Program-made: the position numbers and the translations under genes | The notes under the pieces: model-generated | Told to the model about the DNA's origin: nothing | Databases searched by the model: none | Seen by the model: only the letters and a program-made list of their open reading frames with translations | NCBI GenBank assembly: GCA_965228425.1 | Contig: OZ245815.1 | Coordinates: 3,844,001 to 3,908,000, forward strand | Reading direction: 5' to 3' | DNA length: 64,000 bases | DNA from: JAJFJD01 sp965228425 | GTDB taxonomy: Bacteria; Pseudomonadota; Alphaproteobacteria; UBA8366 | Shown here: in pieces, positions 27,736-34,249 of the stretch | How the letters are laid out: each line of letters opens with the position of its first letter | How positions within the stretch are numbered: the stretch's first letter is position 1

Positions 27736-28065
27736 CTATGCGGCATCTTCCGTATCGCCATCCGCGTCGATGCAGCACACCTTGGTCAGATGACCGAGCG
27801 TCTGGTCCATGACGCCGTAGTTGGCATGACAGAAAAGCGTCGTGCCCTCCCGTTCCTGATAGACCAGCCCCACCGTGATGAGTTTGTGGAGGTGGTGCGA
27901 CACCGTCGAAATCGCGATGCCCGTCCGCCGCTGCAATTCGCCGACCGGCACGCCGTCGCGCCCCGCCCGCACCAAAATCCGGTAAATTTGAAGCCGCGTC
28001 TCGTTTCCGAGCGCACCCAAACGGCGTGCAATCATCGAATCATCCATGACCGGATACTGCTTCAT
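27736..28065 (-). CDS. ArsR/SmtB family transcriptional repressor (first)
   Basis: This 109-residue winged-helix regulator has MIARRLGALGNETRLQIYRILVRAG and a recognition helix in GIAISTVSHHLHKLITVGLV. Possible ligand residues are one Cys in TLFCHANYG and a Cys-Cys pair in LTKVCCIDADGD near the C-terminus, which suits a thiophilic metalloid. It is first in the unit arsR - permease - ComA-like and divergent from a second arsR. Met at 28047 is an alternative start. An AT-rich inverted repeat at 28085-28100, just upstream, is a candidate operator. Confidence 0.86.
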   Translation of the reverse strand: MKQYPVMDDSMIARRLGALGNETRLQIYRILVRAGRDGVPVGELQRRTGIAISTVSHHLHKLITVGLVYQEREGTTLFCHANYGVMDQTLGHLTKVCCIDADGDTEDAA

Positions 28066-28084
28066 GGGGATTGGCAATGCAAGT

Positions 28085-28100
28085 ATATTCTTAGAAATAT
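28085..28100. promoter_or_regulatory. Candidate ArsR operator upstream of first arsR
   Basis: ATATT-N6-AATAT forms an inverted repeat about 20 bp before the first arsR start, in AT-rich DNA. ArsR proteins bind short AT-rich palindromes near their own promoters. This assignment rests on position and symmetry only. Confidence 0.35.
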
Positions 28101-28236
28101 CGAAATACACGTAATATCAAATAATTAAAAAATAATTTAGCATGCCATGGCTTTGGCTGCCCTCTGAAATCGAAGTGTTCTGCCTCACGGATCAAGGTGT
28201 TGGAGCTGTTGATATCGAAATCCCGGTCGCGTATAC

Positions 28237-28259
28237 ATCGTTCATCGTCGAATAACGAT
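28237..28259. promoter_or_regulatory. Candidate operator upstream of second arsR
   Basis: ATCGTT-N11-AACGAT is an inverted repeat ending about 14 bp before the start of the plus-strand arsR. It is separate in sequence from the repeat near the first arsR, which suggests the two regulators recognise different sites. Low certainty. Confidence 0.35.
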
Positions 28260-28273
28260 TTATGTGGATAAAC

Positions 28274-28651
28274 ATGGCCACAACCACCGACACCCAGGCT
28301 GCGGTCAGGACGCCGCCGCCTCCGGCGCGGCATGATCGGCTCGCGGCGGTTGCGAAAGCGCTCGGACATCCTGCCCGGCTCGGGATCATCGCGATGCTGC
28401 ATGAAAAGCAGACCTGCATTGGCTGCGATATCGTGGACGCAATCGGCTTGGCCCAATCCACCACGTCCGAGCATTTGCGTATCTTGAAAGCAGCAGGACT
28501 CATCACCGGTGAGATCGATCCGCCGCGCGTTTGCTATTCGTTGAATGCGGATGCGTTGGAACCGTTGCGTGACTTCCTGCGCGAGATTGCTGCACCGCCG
28601 ATAGCGAGCGAAAAAAGGCAACCAGCAGAAACCGATAAGAGGCGTTCTTAA
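28274..28651 (+). CDS. ArsR family transcriptional repressor (second)
   Basis: This 125-residue winged-helix repressor contains ALGHPARLGIIAMLHEKQTC followed by IGCDIVDAIGLAQSTTSEHLR, the DNA-binding helix-turn-helix. The CIGC motif at the start of the recognition region and a later Cys in PRVCYSLN are placed like the arsenite-binding thiols of several ArsR types. It ends 2 bp before an aquaporin gene, so an arsR-aquaporin operon is clear. ATG 28274 (MATTTDTQ) is preferred to ATG 28262 because the longer form adds only four residues without homology. Confidence 0.87.
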   Translation: MATTTDTQAAVRTPPPPARHDRLAAVAKALGHPARLGIIAMLHEKQTCIGCDIVDAIGLAQSTTSEHLRILKAAGLITGEIDPPRVCYSLNADALEPLRDFLREIAAPPIASEKRQPAETDKRRS

Positions 28652-28653
28652 AA

Positions 28654-29370
28654 ATGCAGGAGAATAGTCTTTCCCGCCGCTTGGCCGCCGAGTTCGGGGG
28701 CACCGCCCTGCTCCTCGCCACGGTCGTCGGGTCGGGGATCATGGGAGACCGGCTTGCCGGCGGCAACGTCGCCGTCGCCTTGCTCGGCAACACGATTCCG
28801 ACGGGCGCGATCCTGGTCGTTCTCATCACGGCGCTTGGGCCGGTATCGGGGGCACATTTTAATCCCGCGGTGACGCTGGCCTTCCTGATCCGGCGCGAGA
28901 TCAAGAGTTCCGCAGCGTTTCTGTATCTGATGGCTCAGGTCGTGGGCGGTATCCTCGGCACCCTGATCGCGCACGCGATGTTCGAGGAAGCCGTTTGGCA
29001 ACTGTCCGCGAACACCCGAACCGGGCCTGCGCAATGGCTTTCCGAGGTGGTAGCGACCTTCGGTCTCGTCGGCACGATTTTCGCCGCCCTGCGATGGCGG
29101 CCCGACAGCGTCGCCTGGATGGTCGGGCTCTATATTACGGCCGCCTATTGGTTCACCGCCTCCACCAGCTTCGCGAACCCGGCAGTCACCCTTGCGCGCG
29201 CCCTGACGGATACGTTCTCCGGCATCCGGCCGATCGATGCACCCGCCTTCATCGCTGCGCAATGCATCGGCGCGGTCATCGCAACGGTAGCGCTCGGTTG
29301 GTTGCTTCATCCAAAGGGCTACCCGGAAGCCGGCGCGGGCCGGCAGAGGGCCGCCGCGGCATCGGAATAG
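28654..29370 (+). CDS. MIP-family aquaporin, AqpS-like
   Basis: This 238-residue channel has six membrane helices and both NPA boxes: HFNPAVTLAF (about 69-78) and SFANPAVTLAR (about 172-182). The phrase ARALTDTFSGI after the second box resembles AqpS, the aquaglyceroporin of the Sinorhizobium ars operon, which lets arsenite leave the cell. The gene follows arsR by 2 bp, in keeping with such a role. No arsC or arsH is present in the window, so the pathway is partial here. A water or small neutral solute channel is the alternative. Confidence 0.88.
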   Translation: MQENSLSRRLAAEFGGTALLLATVVGSGIMGDRLAGGNVAVALLGNTIPTGAILVVLITALGPVSGAHFNPAVTLAFLIRREIKSSAAFLYLMAQVVGGILGTLIAHAMFEEAVWQLSANTRTGPAQWLSEVVATFGLVGTIFAALRWRPDSVAWMVGLYITAAYWFTASTSFANPAVTLARALTDTFSGIRPIDAPAFIAAQCIGAVIATVALGWLLHPKGYPEAGAGRQRAAAASE

Positions 29371-29633
29371 TCCCGAGTCTCTCTTTTCACGCCCGGAAAT
29401 CCGGTTTGTCCCTGCCCTGAATCTGCAGCGATAGACATCATACTCTGACATTTCGCTGGTAGCGGACCTCGCGCTTGCGCGGCTTTCCACTGTTTGCGAA
29501 CTGTTGGTCTCCGAGAGACCGACGCTGCCGTGAATCCGGCCCATACCATAGGGTTTCGACGGACGGCCGGTATGGTTGAGACGTTCATTTCAATCGAGCG
29601 ATTGATGCGTCATCGCGCTGCATCTTCCAAAAG

Positions 29634-29651
29634 TGTCAATTATTTTTGACA
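29634..29651. promoter_or_regulatory. PpsR/CrtJ-type site 1
   Basis: TGT-CAATTATTTTTG-ACA matches the TGT-N12-ACA consensus of the photosynthesis repressor PpsR/CrtJ. It lies about 105 bp before pucB and 8 bp from a second copy. The regulator gene itself is not in the window. Confidence 0.75.
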
Positions 29652-29659
29652 AATTAAAT

Positions 29660-29677
29660 TGTCTTATCAAATTGACA
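29660..29677. promoter_or_regulatory. PpsR/CrtJ-type site 2, overlapping a -35 box
   Basis: TGT-CTTATCAAATTG-ACA is the second TGT-N12-ACA palindrome. The 8-bp gap to site 1 equals the spacing reported for cooperative CrtJ binding at bchC. The last six bases are TTGACA, so a bound repressor would block the promoter. Confidence 0.75.
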
Positions 29678-29700
29678 TACTCATGCCCATTCAATAACCT
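29672..29700 (+). promoter_or_regulatory. Predicted sigma-70-type promoter of the puc operon
   Basis: TTGACA (29672-29677), a 17-bp spacer and TAACCT (29695-29700) form a plausible promoter. The -35 box is perfect and the -10 box is weak, which suits a regulated gene. The leader to pucB would be about 50 bases. Confidence 0.5.
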
Positions 29701-29755
29701 TCCAATGCCGATAAGGCTGTGATCTAGCCATTAGACTGACGATTGGAGGTGTATA

Positions 29756-29935
29756 ATGGCCTACGAAACACAAACGGCGGATCTCGACGATCCTGACCGG
29801 ATTTGGCCAACGGGGCTGACGATCCGAGAGTCGGAAGAATTGCACAAGCACGTCATCGACGGCGCGCGCGTGTTCTTTCTGATCTCCCTGATCGCCCACA
29901 TCCTCGTTTACGTCCTTTCACCCTGGAGCTTCTGA
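29756..29935 (+). CDS. pucB: Light-harvesting LH2 beta polypeptide
   Basis: This 59-residue antenna protein has a polar N-terminus of about 23 residues, then ESEELHKHVIDGARVFF and one membrane helix ending VYVLSPWSF. The motif ELHKHVIDG is typical of LH2 beta chains. His48 in LIAHILVY is the bacteriochlorophyll ligand of the B850-type ring, and Arg38 fits the conserved Arg that contacts B800. It sits in the inner membrane as a heterodimer with PucA. GGAGG lies 6 bases before the ATG. The pucA start follows 13 bp after the stop. Confidence 0.93.
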   Translation: MAYETQTADLDDPDRIWPTGLTIRESEELHKHVIDGARVFFLISLIAHILVYVLSPWSF

Positions 29936-29948
29936 AAGGAGGGAAGTC

Positions 29949-30100
29949 ATGAATCAAGTAGACTTTGGTGTGTAGTGAAGCCGACCGTCGGCCTGCCGCT
30001 GTTTCTTGGCGGCGTTGCCGTGATCTCGCTTCTCGTCCACTTTGTCGTTCTTGCGAACACAACGTGGTTCCCTGCGTTTATTCAGGGTGCTGCCGGATAA
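29949..30100 (+). pseudogene. pucA: Light-harvesting LH2 alpha polypeptide, frameshifted
   Basis: From ATG 29949, after an AGGAGG-type site, the frame reads MNQVDFGV and stops. Adding one base after MNQ gives a full 50-residue alpha chain: MNQGRLWCVVKPTVGLPLFL, then a membrane helix with the bacteriochlorophyll ligand His31, then TTWFPAFIQGAAG. All the rest is intact, so the lesion is a single missing base (CAAGTAGA for an expected CAAGGTAGA), either recent or a sequencing error. Restored residues 44-45 are Phe-Ile rather than Tyr-Trp. A GTG at 29975 could start a shorter chain lacking Met1 and Trp7, but has no good ribosome site. Confidence 0.8.
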
Positions 30101-30121
30101 GGGCGGTATTTGTTGTTTTTT
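30091..30121 (+). terminator. Weak hairpin with T-run after pucA
   Basis: TGCCG (30091-30095) can pair with CGGTA (30104-30108) using one G-T pair, followed by TTTGTTGTTTTTT. puc operons usually have a hairpin after pucBA that stabilises or attenuates the transcript, but this stem is short and may be chance. Confidence 0.3.
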
Positions 30122-30215
30122 GGATGATCGCTTCGCGTTGGATGCCACGTAACCGTGACGTTTTGCGCGGAGCGCTCAGCCAATTACCGAACTCAATTGT
30201 TGTCGGAGGACCATC

Positions 30216-30908
30216 ATGTCACCGTATGTGCGGATTTATGCCAGTGAAACCGGAGCGATGGAGGTAGATGCCGCGCTAGCCGCAGCAGGCATAAAGAGTC
30301 GTTCGGTTCTCTTGCCAAGCAGACATGCCGGGCAGGAGGAAGCCGCCGTGAATGCCGCAATTGAAGATGGGAATCTTTCGGCAAGATTTATTCTAATTTG
30401 CAACCGCAGCCTCAAGGAAGGCCGATCCATCGTTGCCGCGCAAGCACCCTATGGCAGGGGCCGAAAGGCGCTCAGCATCATGGACAGCAGCGATACGGTC
30501 TATACTGATCGGCTGGAAGGTTACATTTTCGATTCTCCCTCCCCACTTTCGGATATGCTGAGCCTGCCGGCGCTTTCCACCTTCGTACCGACGGCCAACT
30601 TGATGAGTTCGGATTGGAGCATGTTTGGTTCCGGGCTTCTCAGGCGCAGCCCATCCCCGCTTTCGTCCATGTTTGGCATGCCCACGCTGACGAAATCGAA
30701 ACGGGATCGCAGAACCAGCTTTGGTTTCCCCTTGCTCAGCAGAAACCCGGCGCCATTTTCCGCCATGTTTGGGATGCGCACGCTTTCGAAAACCAAAGCT
30801 GGCTGGGAGTACAGCTTCGGGTTTCCCCTGCTAAGCCAAAACCCCACTCCCCTATCCAGCATGCTCGGTATGAAAGCACTCAGCCGAGACAGCCAAAAAC
30901 GGAAATAA
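30216..30908 (+). CDS. Repeat protein of unknown function in the puc operon
   Basis: This 230-residue protein is not one I recognise. Residues 1-95 look like a small alpha/beta domain (YVRIYASETGAMEVDAALAA; APYGRGRKALSIMDSSDTV at 77-95). The rest holds four copies of a Pro/Ser/Met-rich motif at 107-121, 145-160, 177-192 and 209-224, consensus [SN]-P-x-P-[LF]-S-x-M-[LF]-[GS]-[ML]-x-x-L-[ST], spaced 38, 32 and 32 residues. The last copies share a lead-in SFGFPLLS. There is no signal peptide or membrane helix. GGAGG (30205-30209) precedes the ATG. The place between pucA and pucC suggests a role in LH2 assembly or regulation; that is inference. Confidence 0.82.
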   Translation: MSPYVRIYASETGAMEVDAALAAAGIKSRSVLLPSRHAGQEEAAVNAAIEDGNLSARFILICNRSLKEGRSIVAAQAPYGRGRKALSIMDSSDTVYTDRLEGYIFDSPSPLSDMLSLPALSTFVPTANLMSSDWSMFGSGLLRRSPSPLSSMFGMPTLTKSKRDRRTSFGFPLLSRNPAPFSAMFGMRTLSKTKAGWEYSFGFPLLSQNPTPLSSMLGMKALSRDSQKRK

Positions 30909-30963
30909 GCGGTACAAGTCGTGGAGGGGGCGCCCTCTCACATCTTGCGCAAGAGTATGAGAG

Positions 30964-32439
30964 ATGGTGGGATTCAAGGCACGGATATCGAAGTTCTACG
31001 CCTCCCTAGGCCACCGCTACATGCCGTTTGCCGTCGTCACGACGCCGGAATTATCGTTTTCCCGCCTTCTTCGTCTTTCGCTGTTTCAACTCTCCGTCGG
31101 CATGACCCTGGTTCTGCTGGTCGGCACGTTGAACCGCGTGATGATCGTGGAACTCGGGGTTCCGGCAACCGTTGTCGGGGTTATGGTCGCGCTGCCGCTC
31201 CTGTTCGCACCATTCCGCGCGTTGGTGGGCTTCAAGTCCGATACGCATCGCTGCGAACTTGGCTGGCGGCGCGTCCCGTTCATCTGGAAAGGCACGCTGC
31301 TGCAATTCGGCGGCTTTGCGATTATGCCTTTCGCAATTCTGGTCCTTGCGGGTGTCGGCGAATCCCAAAGCGCGCCAATCTGGCTCGGCTATGTATCCGC
31401 CGCGGCCGCATTTCTGCTGGCTGGCGCCGGGGCGCATATCGTGCAAACCGCTGGACTTGCACTCGCGACCGATCTCGCTGAGCCGGAGACGCACCCGCAA
31501 CTGGTCGGCCTGATGTATTGCATGTTGCTTGTCGGGATGATTGCGAGCGCGCTCATATTCGGCTTGGCACTTTCTGATTTCTCGCCTCCCCGGCTCATAC
31601 AAGTCATCCAAGGTGCCGCCGTCGTCTGCCTTGTCTTGAATACGACAGCCGTTTGGAAACAGGAAGCCCGGAGTCACCGGCATCGCCCGGATGCGACGGC
31701 CAACGACCCGACGTTCCAGGAAGCCTGGGCGCATTTCTGCCAGGCCCCGCATACGGTACGCCGGTTGATCATCCTCTGCCTGGGCACGATGGCGTTCGCC
31801 ATGTCCGAAGTCCTGCTCGAACCCTACGGCGGCGAGGTACTGAACTGGAGCGTGGCCAACACAACGAAACTCACGGCGCTGCTCGCCTTGGGCGGCCTGC
31901 TGGGGTTGAGCTACGCGTCGCATGCGCTGCGGCCGGGATCGGAACCGCTTCGTTTGGCACTGTTCGGCGCCGTCGTCGGCGTACCGGCCCTCGTCCTCGT
32001 GATCCTGTCCGCGCCGTACCAGTTGGACGCCGCATTCCTGGTCGGGAACTTCATGCTGGGCTTCGGCGCGGCAATCTTCGGTCACGCCACGCTGACCGCA
32101 ACGATGACCGAAGCGCCGAAAGAGGACCGCGGCCTGGCTGTGGGGGCATGGGGCGCCGTCCAGGCCACCGCGGCTGGATTGGCGATCGCGCTGGGCAGCA
32201 TGATCCGGGATGTCTTCAATGTGCTACGCGATACGAATGATGCCGCACCGGATGTCCTGCAGAGCGCCGGCGGATATATCACGGTGTATGCCATCGAGAT
32301 CGTCCTCCTTGCCGCCACCATCGCGCTGACCTACCCGCTGATCCGCCGGATTATGCGGAGCGGTAGTGCCGATGCGCTCCCGCCCGCCGACCGGACACGG
32401 TCGAACCGACATTCCCGTCCGCAAGCAACGCAGGCGTAA
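30964..32439 (+). CDS. pucC: PucC, LH2 assembly MFS-like membrane protein
   Basis: This 491-residue polytopic protein of the BCH/PucC family has about 12 membrane helices. Hallmarks are LLRLSLFQLSVGMTLVLLVG, LNRVMIVELGVPA, VGFKSDTHRCELGWRRVPFIW and SEVLLEPYGGEVLNWSV. In Rhodobacter, PucC is needed for LH2 assembly and may shepherd bacteriochlorophyll or antenna peptides. The frame begins at ATG 30964 (MVGFKARISKFYASLGHRYM). The start is only moderately certain because MPFAVVTTP further in is also possible. It follows the repeat protein by 55 bp and precedes a deformylase gene by 3 bp. Confidence 0.93.
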   Translation: MVGFKARISKFYASLGHRYMPFAVVTTPELSFSRLLRLSLFQLSVGMTLVLLVGTLNRVMIVELGVPATVVGVMVALPLLFAPFRALVGFKSDTHRCELGWRRVPFIWKGTLLQFGGFAIMPFAILVLAGVGESQSAPIWLGYVSAAAAFLLAGAGAHIVQTAGLALATDLAEPETHPQLVGLMYCMLLVGMIASALIFGLALSDFSPPRLIQVIQGAAVVCLVLNTTAVWKQEARSHRHRPDATANDPTFQEAWAHFCQAPHTVRRLIILCLGTMAFAMSEVLLEPYGGEVLNWSVANTTKLTALLALGGLLGLSYASHALRPGSEPLRLALFGAVVGVPALVLVILSAPYQLDAAFLVGNFMLGFGAAIFGHATLTATMTEAPKEDRGLAVGAWGAVQATAAGLAIALGSMIRDVFNVLRDTNDAAPDVLQSAGGYITVYAIEIVLLAATIALTYPLIRRIMRSGSADALPPADRTRSNRHSRPQATQA

Positions 32440-32442
32440 GCC

Positions 32443-32952
32443 ATGGCCAAACTTGAAATACTGGAAACGCCGGATCCTCGCCTGCGGCTCGCCGCGAACC
32501 CGGTCACGGCATTCGATGACGACCTGAACCGGTTCGTCGACGACCTGCTGGAAACGCTGTACTCGACGGCCGCGATCGGCCTGTCTGCGCCTCAGGTCGG
32601 CGACCGCCGCAACGTTTTGGTCGCCGACATGTCGGAGTCTCGCGATGCCCCGGAAATCTACATAAACGCCAACCTTGTCTCGAAGTCGGGATGGGGCCTC
32701 GTCGAAGAAAGTTGCCTGTCGGTGCCGGGTTTGGTCGGCAACATGGTGCGGGCGACGACAATTCGCGTTTCGGCGCAAGATCGAACGGGCGCGTCCTTCG
32801 AACGCGAGCTGTCCGGCATGCATGCGGTTTGCCTTCAGCATGAAATGGATCACCTAGAGGGCAAGCTGTTCATCGACAGTCTTCCGATGCTCGAAAAACT
32901 CCGCTTGCGGATTTTCTCGCGTCCCGCCGCCGCACAGATTGCGGCCTCGTAA
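32443..32952 (+). CDS. Peptide deformylase, divergent paralogue in puc operon
   Basis: This 169-residue enzyme is predicted to remove the formyl group from N-terminal fMet. The three motifs are IGLSAPQVG (motif 1, with Ser for the usual Ala), EESCLSVPG (motif 2, EESCLS for the usual EGCLS) and QHEMDHLEGKLF (motif 3). Metal ligands Cys91, His133 and His137 and catalytic Glu134 are present, so it should be active. Housekeeping def normally lies next to fmt; here the gene starts 3 bp after pucC, so it is cotranscribed with antenna genes. This suggests a dedicated role in processing LH2 N-termini. Confidence 0.9.
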   Translation: MAKLEILETPDPRLRLAANPVTAFDDDLNRFVDDLLETLYSTAAIGLSAPQVGDRRNVLVADMSESRDAPEIYINANLVSKSGWGLVEESCLSVPGLVGNMVRATTIRVSAQDRTGASFERELSGMHAVCLQHEMDHLEGKLFIDSLPMLEKLRLRIFSRPAAAQIAAS

Positions 32953-33106
32953 CAGCCTTCCGGCCTTAACCGATCCCCTCGGTCGCGAACCGCTTTCCGC
33001 TGTGCGCACTCCTTTGCCCGACCGGCAAGGCCTCTTTGACTCGCCGCGTCCCAGCATGCACTGATTGGACGCAACTTGAAATCTCAAGACCCATAGCGGA
33101 GGTCCC

Positions 33107-34240
33107 ATGACCATTGGCATCGCGGTAATCGGGAATTCCATGCGAAACGTAGGCGCGCCGATGGCGGGCGACCTAGCACTCGGAGGACACGATGTGCGCC
33201 TCGCGCTGTGGGCGGACCAAAGCGACCTTTTGGAGGACATCCGAACGACCGGCGGAGTCTCCATTACGGCGCCGGCGGATCAGATGCTGTCGGGCCGCAA
33301 CGGACTCGGGAAGCTTCGGGTTCTGACGCAGGACCCCGCCGAGGCGGTCGCCGGGGCGGACCTGGTCGTCTTGGATGTCGAACCGATGGATCTCGAGGCG
33401 CGGGCGGCGGATGTCATCCCGCATCTCGAAAACGGCCAAGTGTTGTACATCAACAGTCACGGATATTGGCCCAGTCTGCGTCTGGCATCGGCTCTACGGT
33501 CGGCGGACAAGGCCGGTGTGACCATCCTCGAGGGCATTGCGCCCAACGTCGGCTCCCGGCGGACAGGTGCAGAGGTCACGTCGTATTACGTGCGGAACGA
33601 TGTTCCCTTTGCCGCGTTTCCGGCAAATCGGACCGCGGACGCTGAGCGGTTCCTTCCCTTCGTCTCGCCAACGGCGGAACTGCGGCGCGATGTCGTGGAA
33701 ACCAACTTCGATAATCTGAATATGTTGGTGCACCCGGCCATGACCCTTCTCAACGTCGGGTATTTCGACCGCGCAGAGGAAGCAGGCGACCCGATCAGTT
33801 TTTACGGTACCGGGAACACCGCCCATGCGGGCCGGCTCGCCGAAGCGCTCGATGCGGAGCGGACCGCGGCCTGCAAGGCCTATGATGTCCGGTTCCGGCC
33901 GTTGCTCGACCATATCCACCGCATATACGGCGGCGGCGGAGACACGGTGCACGAGGCCGTGAAACAAGCACCGGTCTATGCAAGATCGGGCGAGATGCGG
34001 GCAACGATCTGGCAAACGTGGATGGAGGGGGATCTGCCGCTTTCCCATGTCCCCTTCGTGGAATTGGCCGAGAATGCCAACGTGGGCGCACCGCTACGCC
34101 GCGGCTTTGTCAATATTGTCGACGCCTTGTTGGGCACCAACTCGTGGAAAGATGGCCTAAATCTCGAACGGCTCGGACTCGCCGGAATGTCCGTCGAACA
34201 AATCCGCACGTATGTCGCCACGGGCAATCCCGGATCGTAG
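33107..34240 (+). CDS. Octopine/nopaline dehydrogenase family protein
   Basis: This 377-residue protein has an N-terminal Rossmann domain and a C-terminal helical domain matching the opine dehydrogenase fold (ETNFDNLNMLVHPAMTLLN with the catalytic His, then ISFYGTGNT). Opine dehydrogenases join an amino acid and a 2-oxo acid reductively using NAD(P)H. The dinucleotide loop is unusual: IGNSMRNVGAPMAG rather than a GxGxxG/A pattern. It is followed by convergent catabolic-type genes, so its substrate is unclear. GGAGG precedes the ATG closely. Confidence 0.78.
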   Translation: MTIGIAVIGNSMRNVGAPMAGDLALGGHDVRLALWADQSDLLEDIRTTGGVSITAPADQMLSGRNGLGKLRVLTQDPAEAVAGADLVVLDVEPMDLEARAADVIPHLENGQVLYINSHGYWPSLRLASALRSADKAGVTILEGIAPNVGSRRTGAEVTSYYVRNDVPFAAFPANRTADAERFLPFVSPTAELRRDVVETNFDNLNMLVHPAMTLLNVGYFDRAEEAGDPISFYGTGNTAHAGRLAEALDAERTAACKAYDVRFRPLLDHIHRIYGGGGDTVHEAVKQAPVYARSGEMRATIWQTWMEGDLPLSHVPFVELAENANVGAPLRRGFVNIVDALLGTNSWKDGLNLERLGLAGMSVEQIRTYVATGNPGS

Positions 34241-34249
34241 GCGGAAAAT

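Larger units (their letters stand above)
29371..29755 (+). promoter_or_regulatory. Intergenic region upstream of the puc operon
   Basis: This 385-bp stretch has no gene that I can support. It holds two perfect inverted repeats: GGTCTC-N3-GAGACC (29506-29520) and CCATACC-N21-GGTATGG (29541-29575). Two TGT-N12-ACA palindromes, a TTGACA-based promoter and a GGAGG ribosome site (29745-29749) follow. The last 130 bp are clearly richer in A and T than the flanks. Confidence 0.7.

Noticed and set aside
29949..29980. Programmed ribosomal frameshift in pucA
   Set aside because: No slippery heptamer or downstream pseudoknot is evident; a missing base is a simpler explanation.
30614..31009. Plus-strand frame overlapping the repeat protein and pucC start
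   Set aside because: It is out of frame with both real genes and has no ribosome site. The repeat protein explains the DNA.
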